DNA from: Bacteroidota bacterium
Lineage (GTDB): Bacteria; Bacteroidota; Bacteroidia; Bacteroidales; F082
Assembly: GCA_016715945.1 (NCBI GenBank)
Contig: JADJXJ010000001.1
Coordinates: forward strand, 1,364,001 to 1,428,000
Reading direction: 5' to 3'
DNA length: 64,000 nt
The translations under genes and the position numbers were made by a program. The notes below the pieces were generated by a model. It was not told the DNA's origin and ran no database searches. It was given only the letters and a program-made list of their open reading frames with translations. Shown here piece after piece: positions 1-7,754 of this stretch (position 1 is its first letter; each line of letters begins with the position of its first letter).

Positions 1-678
1 TCTGAGGGTGTGTACGGCAAAGCCGACAAAACCGGTGCACTCGACGGGAACTCGTTCAACGTTACGATGAGCGGTGGTACAGCCACAGCCGGCAACTTTA
101 CTGTGTCGCACACCCCCGGCGCCAGCACTGTTACCTTTACTTTCACCTTTGGCGGAGTTGCCAACGGACAGGAAGTGATCACCATTGCACCCAAAACAGC
201 CACATCCATCTACAACGCTGCCGGTGCCGCCACCCCAGTCTCCGAATCGAAAAGCGTGAACCTGCGCGAACTAGGCCTCATCGGACGCTGGTACTCCTCA
301 CGTGCCAATGTAGCCCCTATCCTGATTCAGCTTGGCATCGACTCGATCTATGCCGAGTTTCGTGCCAACAACACCTACACTGTTGAGTCGTTTGCAGGCG
401 GCGCCAAAACCACCCTCACCGGCACGTTCACCCAAACCAAAACGACTACCAACGACATCTGGACCATTGTGGTGAACCAGTCGCAGCCTACCGCACTGAA
501 GTCGGAAGGCATCTTCAAGATTTTTGCCGGCTCACCTGTAACCATGAAGTATGAAATTGCCCAGACAGAGCCGCAGATACCCGGCGTGACCCCACCCACC
601 CCTGCCGGCGGAATTGGCAGCACCAGCGGAGGCGCCTTCGGCATGCTCAACGTACAAACCTATATCCGGATGGATTAA
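1..678 (+). CDS. Ig-like domain protein, 3' part (5' end outside window)
   Basis: The reading frame is open from the first base (Ser-Glu-Gly precede the GTG at 10), so the gene starts upstream of the window. The visible 225 residues begin with a Thr/Gly-rich beta-sandwich of the SbsA/Big_5 Ig-like type (about residues 5-85), which ends in a typical 'ING...A' style strand before a linker. Residues about 95-190 (starting LIGRWYSS) look like a small lipocalin-like or calycin beta-barrel in which a measured 'FRANNTYTVES' strand pattern recurs. The tail is Gly/Ser/Pro-rich. It is probably a cell-envelope lipoprotein or secreted protein, but the signal peptide is out of view. A hairpin terminator follows at 718-743. 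No specific function can be assigned. Confidence 0.7.
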   Translation, partial: SEGVYGKADKTGALDGNSFNVTMSGGTATAGNFTVSHTPGASTVTFTFTFGGVANGQEVITIAPKTATSIYNAAGAATPVSESKSVNLRELGLIGRWYSSRANVAPILIQLGIDSIYAEFRANNTYTVESFAGGAKTTLTGTFTQTKTTTNDIWTIVVNQSQPTALKSEGIFKIFAGSPVTMKYEIAQTEPQIPGVTPPTPAGGIGSTSGGAFGMLNVQTYIRMD

Positions 679-717
679 TCCACGCAACCTCTCCAAGGGG
701 ATACTCCTGAAACAGCT

Positions 718-743
718 CCGGGACGGTCGGATGGCCGTCCCGG
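718..743 (+). terminator. Hairpin, probable terminator after the Ig-like protein
   Basis: A perfect 9-bp inverted repeat (CCGGGACGG / CCGTCCCGG) with an 8-nt loop lies 40 bp after the stop codon, followed by ATTTTC. The stem is strong but the T-run is weak, so termination efficiency is uncertain. Confidence 0.5.
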
Positions 744-784
744 CTGATTTTCAAACTATTGAGCTACAAACCAAATAAGATGAA

Positions 785-2365
785 ATGAAACAGACACTCA
801 CCCTTTTAAGTATGCTGCTGCTGGTTTCTGCTGTCAGCGCACAAAACCCGGGGGTACAATATTTTCGGGAAGCAGTGCCCGAAAAGGCCAACAAGGAATT
901 TCAGTTTCTGGCGTTCTTTATCAATCAGGGGGTGGCTTCGAACTTTTATCCGCAAAACGAGTTTCTGCGCGGACAGGTAATCGGAAGGCTTTTCGGCGCC
1001 AACAGCACAACCACCTCCGACACTGCCAAAGCTTTATATATTGAGCAACGCATCATCCCGTTTTTCATTTACCAGCCCCATCTGTTTGATGGCAAGGCCA
1101 TTTTGCGGGCCTCGCTCGAAATCGACTGGACTTATGGTGATGCTTCCTATGGCGTTGGTGGCAACCTGGGCGCAGCGCTTTCGGCCGACCAGGTGAACAT
1201 ACAGACCCAAAACATTGAGCTTGAGCTCATCCCTAAAACCGGGTGGGCCATCAACCTGGGCTTGCAACGCATGTTCGACACCCCGTTCAATCCCTACAGG
1301 ACGCTATTTGACAAAATGACCAACAGCGCCTACCGGCTCGCCTATTATGGCACCGACGCTGCCGGCATCACTGTGCGTCACGATCGTGATTTCGGGCGTT
1401 ACAAGTGGGGGTTCTACAAATACTACGAAAACGACGTGTTTCGCGACGACGATGTGAACATGTTCGAGTTTATGGCCGACCGCAGCCTGAACCCCCTCTG
1501 GAAACTTGGTGTTTCGGCCAATTATGTGCGCGACCGCGCATCGGGCAAAGGCGGGGTTTCGATCCTCGGACAAGGCCTCAACTCGCTGCTGGCCGACCAC
1601 AACGGCACCTTTAAATTCAAATTCGGGCCGGTGCCCTACAAAGCCGACATTGTCTGGCTGGGCACCTACTTCAGCCGCAACCTCGACCTGATGGCCGACC
1701 GCGTTTCGCTCAGCGGATTTTTCAATTACAACCTCGGTCAGGCCAGGGTGCTCACAACCGGACAATGGGAAAAAGGTGCCGACATAGGCGGATTTGGCGC
1801 CAACCTGAAAGGATTGTACCGTTATGGCCAAACCCCTGACGACCACGTGAAACTCGACCTGATTTACACCAGCGGCGACAAAGACGGGCTGGACGACAAA
1901 AAATACAGCGGCGTGCTAACCGCAAACACCTGGGGTGGCCCGGGTGCGATCTTCATCAGCAGCGGCGCCTACATCCTGATGCCGCACGGCAATGTGGTGA
2001 ACCGTTTCACCCCTGCCATTGCCGATATTTCGAATATGGGCTATGGGCTGAGCGCCGCTACCACCACATTTTCAAAGGCTTTCATACCCTACAAGTTCAT
2101 TGGCCGGTTGGGTGGAGCTGTGGCGTTTGGCAATGTAAAACCCTCGGCCGGCGGCTACCACATGGGCACCGAGGCCAATCTTGCGCTGGTGTATAACCCG
2201 GGTACCTACATGAGCATAGAGTGGCACACCGCCCACCTTTGGCTCGGAAAGTTCTACGACAGCGCCGACCAACGCTACAGTGCGCCCGTAAACGGCGGCA
2301 CTCCCGGTGTGCGTCCGGTGAATCCCTGGACTACGTTCCTCGTGTTTAAATGGTTAATGTTTTAA
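785..2365 (+). CDS. Outer-membrane beta-barrel-like protein
   Basis: This 526-aa protein has a clear signal peptide (Met-Lys start, Leu-rich core, cleavage near VSAQ-NPG at about residue 20). The mature chain is dominated by alternating hydrophobic/polar strands with aromatic residues at strand ends, many Gly/Asn/Asp turns and a C-terminal hydrophobic strand ending in Phe (FLVFKWLMF). This is the pattern of a monomeric outer-membrane barrel of porin or alginate-export type. No family-defining motif was recognised. It lies 12 bp upstream of an alpha/beta hydrolase, and the pair is likely co-transcribed. Transport of a small hydrophobic or ester substrate that is then cleaved by the hydrolase is possible but speculative. 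Confidence 0.65.
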   Translation: MKQTLTLLSMLLLVSAVSAQNPGVQYFREAVPEKANKEFQFLAFFINQGVASNFYPQNEFLRGQVIGRLFGANSTTTSDTAKALYIEQRIIPFFIYQPHLFDGKAILRASLEIDWTYGDASYGVGGNLGAALSADQVNIQTQNIELELIPKTGWAINLGLQRMFDTPFNPYRTLFDKMTNSAYRLAYYGTDAAGITVRHDRDFGRYKWGFYKYYENDVFRDDDVNMFEFMADRSLNPLWKLGVSANYVRDRASGKGGVSILGQGLNSLLADHNGTFKFKFGPVPYKADIVWLGTYFSRNLDLMADRVSLSGFFNYNLGQARVLTTGQWEKGADIGGFGANLKGLYRYGQTPDDHVKLDLIYTSGDKDGLDDKKYSGVLTANTWGGPGAIFISSGAYILMPHGNVVNRFTPAIADISNMGYGLSAATTTFSKAFIPYKFIGRLGGAVAFGNVKPSAGGYHMGTEANLALVYNPGTYMSIEWHTAHLWLGKFYDSADQRYSAPVNGGTPGVRPVNPWTTFLVFKWLMF

Positions 2366-2377
2366 GATCTTACGCAC

Positions 2378-3391
2378 ATGAAAACCAATACGATACACCG
2401 GATCCTGGCATTCAGCCTGTTGTTTATCCTTGCTTCAACACACCTGCAAGCCCGAAGCCCCATGACATCCGAAAAGCCAAAGCGTATCCATACTTATGCC
2501 AATCTGCCGCGCATTGCCAGCTTCGACGAACTGGAGTACCCCTATGAAGTGAAAAAAGCCCGTCTGGCCGACGACCTGATGATCGCCTATGTGGATCAGG
2601 GCGACCCCTCCCTACCCCCTTCGCGCACCATCATCCTGATTCATGGCCTGGGCAGCTACCTCAAAGCCTGGAACAAGAACATTCCTGAGCTTTCGAAAAA
2701 CTACAGGGTCATCGCCATCGACCTGCCCGGGTATGGCAAATCGGGCAAAACACCCCATCCCGGAAGCATGAGCTGGTATGCCCAGTCGGTGGTGAAGCTC
2801 ATGAACCATCTCGGACTCGAAAAAGCCTGGATTGGCGGTCACAGCATGGGCGGACAGATTGCCATGGTTATGGCCCTGATTCATCCGGAAAAAGTGGAAG
2901 GACTGATACTGGCTGCACCAGCAGGTTTCGAAGCATTCACCAAAGGACAGAAACAATGGTTCCGCAACGTGATGACCCTCGACGGGGTGAAAAAAACACC
3001 TGTGGACGACATCCAGAACAACCTCTATTACAACTTTTACCGCATGCCTGCTGATGCGGAGTTTATGATCACCGACCGCATCATGATGCGGCATGCCAGC
3101 GACTTCGATGCCTACTGCTATGCGGTGGTGCAAAGCGTGAACGGCATGGTGGATGAGCCGGTGCTCCCCTTCCTGGACAAGATCGACAAGCCAACGCTGA
3201 TTCTGTTCGGCGAAAACGACAACCTGATTCCCAACCGCTTTCTGAATCCCGGCCGCACCCGCGACATCGCTGAGAACGGTCATAAACGAATCAAAAACAG
3301 CAAGTTGGTCATGGCCCCAAAAACGGGACACTTCGTACAATTCGAGGCTGCTGAGATGTTCAACCAGGCAGTAAAAGACTTTATCAAATAG
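2378..3391 (+). CDS. Secreted alpha/beta hydrolase
   Basis: This 337-aa protein has an N-terminal signal peptide (hydrophobic segment about 9-24, LQARS cleavage region), so it acts in the periplasm or outside the cell. The alpha/beta-hydrolase fold is clear. The oxyanion region IHGLGSY is at about 88-94, the strand VIAIDLPGYGKS at 111-122, and the nucleophile elbow GHSMGGQ carries Ser156. The acid residue is probably the Asp in FGENDNLIP (about 280), and the catalytic His lies in KTGHFVQFE (about 318). The family covers esterases, lipases, lactonases and haloalkane dehalogenase-like enzymes; the substrate cannot be told. A terminator hairpin follows at 3412-3441. Confidence 0.85.
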   Translation: MKTNTIHRILAFSLLFILASTHLQARSPMTSEKPKRIHTYANLPRIASFDELEYPYEVKKARLADDLMIAYVDQGDPSLPPSRTIILIHGLGSYLKAWNKNIPELSKNYRVIAIDLPGYGKSGKTPHPGSMSWYAQSVVKLMNHLGLEKAWIGGHSMGGQIAMVMALIHPEKVEGLILAAPAGFEAFTKGQKQWFRNVMTLDGVKKTPVDDIQNNLYYNFYRMPADAEFMITDRIMMRHASDFDAYCYAVVQSVNGMVDEPVLPFLDKIDKPTLILFGENDNLIPNRFLNPGRTRDIAENGHKRIKNSKLVMAPKTGHFVQFEAAEMFNQAVKDFIK

Positions 3392-3411
3392 CCAAAGCTG
3401 CAAACCAACGA

Positions 3412-3441
3412 AAAGGCTGTCTCAAAAGCGAGGCAGCCTTT
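3412..3441 (+). terminator. Rho-independent-like terminator between hydrolase and smpB
   Basis: A 12-bp stem with one G-U pair (AAAGGCTGTCTC / GAGGCAGCCTTT) and a 6-nt AAAAGC loop lies 20 bp after the hydrolase stop. The A-rich left arm and T-ending right arm make it plausible in both directions. Confidence 0.7.
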
Positions 3442-3494
3442 GCTGTATTGTGCCGGCCGGCAGTCCGAATGTACCCGATGCTGCAGGAATCAAT

Positions 3495-3502
3495 TATCTT
3501 TG
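3495..3502 (+). promoter_or_regulatory. Promoter -7 element of smpB (TATCTTTG)
   Basis: TATCTTTG matches the Bacteroidota -7 consensus TAnnTTTG exactly and sits only 7 bp before the smpB ATG at 3510, after the upstream terminator. No convincing TTTG -33 box is visible at the usual spacing. If real, the transcript has almost no leader. Confidence 0.5.
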
Positions 3503-3509
3503 CGCTGCC

Positions 3510-3971
3510 ATGAAAGAAAAAGATAAACCCAGGCTCAGCTTTAAAAACCGTCGTGCCTCATTCGAGTATTTCGTCATTGAGAAATACATCGCAGGAATCG
3601 TGCTCACCGGCACCGAAATCAAAAGCATACGCGACGGCAAGGTGAATCTGAACGATGCCTTTTGTTCATTCACCGGGCATGAGCTTTACGTGCGCAATAT
3701 GCACATTGCCGAATACAGCCATGGCACGTACAACAATCATGAGCCCAAGCGCGACCGCAAACTATTGCTCAACAGGCGCGAACTGCGCAAGCTGGCCACC
3801 AAAGTGAAGGAAAAAGGGTTCACCATCGTGCCCCTTTCGCTCTTTATCGACGACAACGGACGCGCCAAGCTCGAGATAGCCCTGGCCAAAGGTAAACACC
3901 ACTACGACAAGCGCGAAGACCTGAAAAGCCGCGACATGAAACGTGAAATCGAACAAGCCTCAAGATACTAA
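3510..3971 (+). CDS. smpB: SsrA-binding protein SmpB
   Basis: SmpB binds tmRNA (SsrA) and delivers it to stalled ribosomes for trans-translation. The 153-aa product has the family's usual length and hallmarks: an N-terminal NRRASFEYFVIEKYIAGI stretch, GTEIKSIRDGKVNLNDAF (about 29-46), the KRDRKLLLNRRE block and the positively charged C-terminal tail with KREDLKSRDMKREIE. An in-frame ATG/GTG 60 bp upstream is possible, but it precedes the promoter-like element at 3495 and lacks family similarity, so 3510 is chosen. A thioredoxin-like gene follows after 5 bp and is probably co-transcribed. The tmRNA gene itself is not in the window. Confidence 0.95.
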   Translation: MKEKDKPRLSFKNRRASFEYFVIEKYIAGIVLTGTEIKSIRDGKVNLNDAFCSFTGHELYVRNMHIAEYSHGTYNNHEPKRDRKLLLNRRELRKLATKVKEKGFTIVPLSLFIDDNGRAKLEIALAKGKHHYDKREDLKSRDMKREIEQASRY

Positions 3972-3976
3972 ACTCC

Positions 3977-4501
3977 ATGAAAAGACTTCTTATCCTGTCA
4001 ATTGCAATATTTTTTGTTCACGGACTTGCAGCGCAGCAGGCTGTGCAGTGGCATAGTTTTGAAAAGGCAGTGGGTCTGGCTTCCCAAAAACCACGTAAGA
4101 TATTTATCGACATGTACACCGACTGGTGCGGCTGGTGCAAGAAAATGGATAAGGATACCTTCGGCAATCCGGTAATCGCGGCATACCTCAACAAACACTT
4201 CTACCCGGTGAAATTTGATGCCGAACGCAAAGACACGGTCACATTCATGGGACAGAAATTTGTCAATACCAATCCGGGAAGGAGCCGCCATTCGCACGAG
4301 CTGGCCCGTACACTGCTTCAGGGAAAGATGTCGTACCCTTCGTTCGTTTTCATGGACGAAGAAATGCGGGTGATCACCGTGGTGCCGGGCTACTTCCCTC
4401 CGGCCGATTTCGAACCGGTGCTGCATTTCATTGCCACAAATGCCTACCAGACCACCAGCTGGGAAGATTTCAAGGCCAGGTTTAAAGGGCAGGTTAAGTA
4501 G
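3977..4501 (+). CDS. Secreted thioredoxin-like protein (CGWC)
   Basis: This 174-aa product has a signal peptide (hydrophobic 4-18, cleavage near GLAAQQ) followed by a thioredoxin fold of the DUF255/DsbD-gamma-like type. The redox motif is Cys-Gly-Trp-Cys in DWCGWCKKMDKDTF (about 50-63). The segment YPSFVFMDEEM contains the cis-Pro preceding the strand, as expected for the fold. It probably acts as a periplasmic thiol reductase or disulfide-handling protein. It sits 5 bp after smpB, so it likely shares its transcript. The specific partner is unknown. Confidence 0.8.
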   Translation: MKRLLILSIAIFFVHGLAAQQAVQWHSFEKAVGLASQKPRKIFIDMYTDWCGWCKKMDKDTFGNPVIAAYLNKHFYPVKFDAERKDTVTFMGQKFVNTNPGRSRHSHELARTLLQGKMSYPSFVFMDEEMRVITVVPGYFPPADFEPVLHFIATNAYQTTSWEDFKARFKGQVK

Positions 4502-4572
4502 GTTTTGGAAAAGGATTCCTGCTCAGGGGATTCAAAGATTCAAAGGTTAAAGTAGCGGCGACTTGAGCGATG

Positions 4573-4943
4573 CTCTGTGGTTAAAAAAACAATCCACCAC
4601 GGAGAACACAGAGTTACACAGAGAGAAAACCTCTGTGGCCCTCCGTGCCCTCTGTGGTTAAAAAAAATCCACCACGGAGAACAGAGAGTTACACAGAGAG
4701 AAAACCTCTGTGGCCCTCCGTGCCCTCTGTGGTAAAATAAATCACCACGGAGAACACAGAGTTACACAGAGAGAAAACCTCTGTGGCCCTCCGTGCCCTC
4801 TGTTGTTAAAAAAAAAAATCACTACGGAGAACACAGAGTTACACAGAGAGAAAAACACTCTGTGGCCCTCCGTGCCCTCTGTGGTTAAAAAAAATCCACC
4901 ACGGAGAACACAGAGTTACACAGAGAAAAACTATAATAGTAAA
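4573..4943. repeat. Left arm of the palindromic repeat array (about 4.5 units)
   Basis: The array begins with a right half-unit (CTCTGTGGTTAAAAAAAC, 4573-4590). Units whose CACGG (or TACGG) core starts at 4598, 4673, 4746, 4823 and 4900 follow, giving periods of 75, 73, 77 and 77 bp. Each unit reads CACGGAG-N2-CACAGAG-N3-CACAGAG, a short A-rich loop, then CTCTGTG-N3-CTCYGTG-N2-CTCTGTGG and an A-tract. The right arm is the reverse complement of the left except for the N positions, so each unit can fold into a long imperfect hairpin. The last unit is cut after its left arm, immediately before the GxxExxY start codon. The 4502-4572 stretch before it shows nothing recognisable. Confidence 0.95.
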
Positions 4944-5315
4944 ATGGAAACAAATCAGATTACAGAGAAAATTATCGGCTGTGCCATTGAAGTACACAGG
5001 CATCTTGGACCCGGCCTGCTCGAAAGTGCATACGAAGAATGCTTGTTTTACGAACTTGTAAATGCAGGTTTGGAAGTCAAAAAGCAACGTGCCCTCCCGT
5101 TAGTTTATAAGGATATAAGATTAGATGCTGGCTACCGCATTGATTTATTGGTTGAAAACACGGTTATTATTGAAATAAAATCAGTTGATGCATTTGCAGA
5201 GATACACAAAGCACAACTAATGACTTACATGAAGCTGGCTGACATAAAAGTGGGATTGTTGCTGAATTTTAATGTTACCCGTATGAAAGATGGTATTGTC
5301 AGGTGGGTAATATGA
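4944..5315 (+). CDS. GxxExxY protein (PD-(D/E)XK nuclease-like)
   Basis: The 123-aa product carries the family motif G-x-x-E-x-x-Y in GLLESAY (residues 24-30). It also has a PD-(D/E)XK-like core: Asp67 in YRIDLL and Glu77-x-Lys79 in VIIEIKS, so the putative nuclease residues are intact. GxxExxY proteins (PF13366, PDDEXK_3) are widespread and of unknown function. The ATG at 4944 follows the truncated repeat unit. The frame stays open upstream through the repeats to 4710, which would add a repeat-derived N terminus, but the family begins close to 4944. The gene is visibly more AT-rich than its neighbours and is bounded on both sides by repeat half-units, which suggests acquisition as a cassette. 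Confidence 0.9.
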   Translation: METNQITEKIIGCAIEVHRHLGPGLLESAYEECLFYELVNAGLEVKKQRALPLVYKDIRLDAGYRIDLLVENTVIIEIKSVDAFAEIHKAQLMTYMKLADIKVGLLLNFNVTRMKDGIVRWVI

Positions 5316-5320
5316 GACAA

Positions 5321-5998
5321 TTCACCACGGAGAACACAGAGTTACACAGAGAGGAAGAACTCTGTGGCCCTCTGTGACCTCTGTGGTTAAAAAAACACTC
5401 TGTGGCCCTCTGTGACCTCTGTGGTTAAAAAAATTCACCACGGAGAACACAGAGTTACACTGAGAGAAAACCTCTGTGGCCCTCCGTGCCCTCTGTGGTT
5501 AAAAAAATTCACCACGGAGAACACAGAGTTACACAGAGAGAAAAAACTCTGTGCCCCTCTGTGACCTCTGTGGTTAAAAAAATTCACCACGGAGAACACA
5601 GAGTTACACAGAGAGGAAGAACTCTGTGGCCCTCTGTGACCTCTGTGGTTAAAAAAACACTCTGTGGCCCTCTGTGACCTCTGTGGTTAAAAAAATTCAC
5701 CACGGAGAACACAGAGTTAGACTGAGAGAAAACCTCTGTGGCCCTCCGTGACCTCTGTGGTTAAAAAAACACTCTGTGGCCCTCTGTGACCTCTGTGGTT
5801 AAAAAAATTCACCACGGAGAACACAGAGTTACACTGAGAGAAAACCTCTGTGGCCCTCCGTGCCCTCTGTGGTTAAAAAAATTCACCACGGAGAACACAG
5901 AGTTACACAGAGAGAAAAAACTCTGTGCCCCTCTGTGCCCTCTGTGGTTAAAAAAATTCACCACGGAGAACACAGAGTTACACAGAGAGAAATAACTC
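5321..5998. repeat. Right arm of the palindromic repeat array (about 7.5 units)
   Basis: CACGG cores start at 5326, 5439, 5513, 5588, 5701, 5813, 5887 and 5962. Periods are either 74-75 bp or 112-113 bp; in the long ones (starting 5326, 5588 and 5701) the right half of the unit, with its A-tract, is present twice. The final unit is only a left half and ends about 5995-5998, mirroring the truncation on the other side. Read-through ORFs in all frames (for example 5486-5677) give repetitive His/Glu/Thr-rich peptides and are not counted as genes. The following 6000-6124 contains nothing recognisable. Confidence 0.95.
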
Positions 5999-6124
5999 TT
6001 GGCTTTGGCTGCTGAAATCGTGTATTAGTTTTTGCGAGATCAATAGCAGATTCGGGCTTTCCACCTCCCATCAAGTTCACCGTAAATGCGACAGATAACC
6101 GCCCCGTATTCCCACAGCTGAGGC

Positions 6125-6976
6125 TTACCTGACTTTTTTGCTTTGGGCACGACGTTTTTTTTGTTTTTCCACCACCAGGTCGATCCGGCCCAAATACTGA
6201 CCGCTTTTGCCCATCTGGGCAAGGATAACCGGCCTGCCATCTGCATTGGGGATTGCCGTTTCGGTGATGAGCTGGTGGGTATGGCCACCGATAATCACGT
6301 CAATGTACCTTGATGAACCTGCCAGCGCAACATCGTTTACCGGGCTGTTCTTGGGGTCGGAGCCCAGGTGCGACAGGCAGATGACAAGGTCGCATTTTTC
6401 GCTTGTGCGAAGCAGCAGGGCAATGCTGTCGGCCACAGCAATCGGATCGTTGAAGACCATACCCTTGTAATTATTTTGAAACACCAGACCCTCAGGATTG
6501 ATCCCCAGTCCGAAAATCCCGATGCGCAGCCCCCCTCTTTGCACAATGTGGTAAGGTTTGACCAGACCGTTCAGCGGAGTATTACGGAAGTCGTAATTGG
6601 CGCTGACTAAAGGCACTTTATTTTTTTGAAGTATCAATGCCAGGGAATCGAGTCCGTTGTCGAATTCGTGGTTTCCCAAAGTCACGGCATCGTATTGCAT
6701 CCGGTTGAGGGCGTCCACTTCGATGCGGCCACCGTAAAAGTTGAAATAGGGCGTTCCCTGAAGGAAGTCGCCCGCATCCACCAGCAGCACATTGGGCTCG
6801 GTGCGGCGGATATGATTGATGACCCCCAGTCTTCGGGCATAGCCACCCATGTTGTTGTCGGTGGGTTCCACCTGGCTGTGGGTGTCGTTGGTGTGCAGAA
6901 TGACCAGCCTGGTACCCTGAGCCATCGTGGCCAAGCCAATCAAAAAAAGTGTAAGCAGCAAAAAGTATCTTTTCAT
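6125..6976 (-). CDS. 5'-nucleotidase/2',3'-cyclic phosphodiesterase, metallophosphatase domain
   Basis: The 283-aa product is the N-terminal, catalytic half of a UshA/CpdB-type enzyme. A signal peptide (hydrophobic 4-16, cleavage near TMAQG) is followed by the calcineurin-like metal ligands: Asp31 and His33 in HTNDTHSQ, Asp70 in DAGDF, Asn102-His103-Glu104 in GNHEFD, then the later CLSHLG and IGGHTHQL His motifs. It would remove phosphate from extracytoplasmic nucleotides. The substrate-binding C-terminal domain is absent here and is encoded by the adjacent upstream gene. An alternative ATG at 7003 overlaps that gene (ATGAGTAA); 6976 is preferred because it starts right at the signal peptide. 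Confidence 0.88.
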   Translation of the reverse strand: MKRYFLLLTLFLIGLATMAQGTRLVILHTNDTHSQVEPTDNNMGGYARRLGVINHIRRTEPNVLLVDAGDFLQGTPYFNFYGGRIEVDALNRMQYDAVTLGNHEFDNGLDSLALILQKNKVPLVSANYDFRNTPLNGLVKPYHIVQRGGLRIGIFGLGINPEGLVFQNNYKGMVFNDPIAVADSIALLLRTSEKCDLVICLSHLGSDPKNSPVNDVALAGSSRYIDVIIGGHTHQLITETAIPNADGRPVILAQMGKSGQYLGRIDLVVEKQKKRRAQSKKVR

Positions 6977-6995
6977 ACGATCAGTTTTTTCGGTT

Positions 6996-7754
6996 TTACT
7001 CATTGATCACACGGATGCGGCCGTCGAGGGTTGCGTTGATGTGTCGTCCAGCTGCAGTTTCTTTTTGCACATAGCGCATCAACATGTCTCTGATTTTCAA
7101 TCCTGTAGGTTGCTGCCGCTCAGCACGGTTCAATGCCGTCATGCCATCGTTGCCGGCCGCCAGATAATCGTTGGTGGCAAGGGTGTACATTTTATCCATT
7201 TCGATGGGTTGTCCACCCACGAGGATGTTTACAGCCTCTTGGTTTCTGATTTCCATCTGCAAGCCCGATACGCCCTGTCCGCCCACGCTGGCAAAAAACT
7301 CCAGCAGATCAATAAGATGTTCTCCTCGAAGCCATAAAATGACCAGCTCATTTTCGAATGGCATGATCTCGAAGATTTTTCTGCGGGTGATGTCGCCAGC
7401 AGGGAGTCCGGCGCGGATGCCCCCGAGGTTGACGACAGCCACATCCACCGGGCTTCCTAGAATGCCGGATGCTTCGTGCCAGTACACATCAGCCACCAGG
7501 TTCGAGAGCAGACTTTCGGGGCGATGCACCTTCATATCTACAGCCGATGTGCCAATCACCGCACCCATTTCGGCTTCCATTCGCACTTTAAATGGATGAA
7601 TATAGGACAAATACGAGCTGTCAGCCAGCGTATCGGCTTGTGCATCCAGGGCAATTTTATCTGATTGCCAATAAGTGACCACCGCTACCTTTGGGCTGCA
7701 GGCACCAAAGAAACCAAATAGCAGCAAGTACGACAGTAGTTTTTCAAACTTCAT
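6996..7754 (-). CDS. 5'-nucleotidase C-terminal domain lipoprotein
   Basis: The 252-aa product is a lipoprotein (hydrophobic 6-17, lipobox-like FFGACS with Cys19). The rest is the 5'-nucleotidase C-terminal domain, recognisable from NLVADVYWHEASG, VAVVNLGGIRAGLPAGDIT and the substrate-region YTLATNDYLAAGNDGM. This domain normally stacks the nucleobase and completes the active site. It is read first in a two-gene unit with the metallophosphatase gene. The two polypeptides together equal one full-length UshA-like protein, so they probably form a heterodimer on the outer-membrane surface or in the periplasm. Confidence 0.88.
   Translation of the reverse strand: MKFEKLLSYLLLFGFFGACSPKVAVVTYWQSDKIALDAQADTLADSSYLSYIHPFKVRMEAEMGAVIGTSAVDMKVHRPESLLSNLVADVYWHEASGILGSPVDVAVVNLGGIRAGLPAGDITRRKIFEIMPFENELVILWLRGEHLIDLLEFFASVGGQGVSGLQMEIRNQEAVNILVGGQPIEMDKMYTLATNDYLAAGNDGMTALNRAERQQPTGLKIRDMLMRYVQKETAAGRHINATLDGRIRVINE

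Noticed and set aside
5486..5995. Several small ORFs inside the repeat array (and the N-terminal extension of the GxxExxY ORF from 4710)
   Set aside because: They are translations of the repeat itself, appear in several frames because unit length is near a multiple of three, and have no ribosome-binding signals.
4573..5998. CRISPR array
   Set aside because: The whole 75-bp unit is repeated, with no unique spacers of constant length between short repeats, and no cas genes are nearby.
6040..6288. Minus-strand ORF of 82 codons overlapping the metallophosphatase end
   Set aside because: It runs out of phase over the metallophosphatase gene and has no similarity or start signal.
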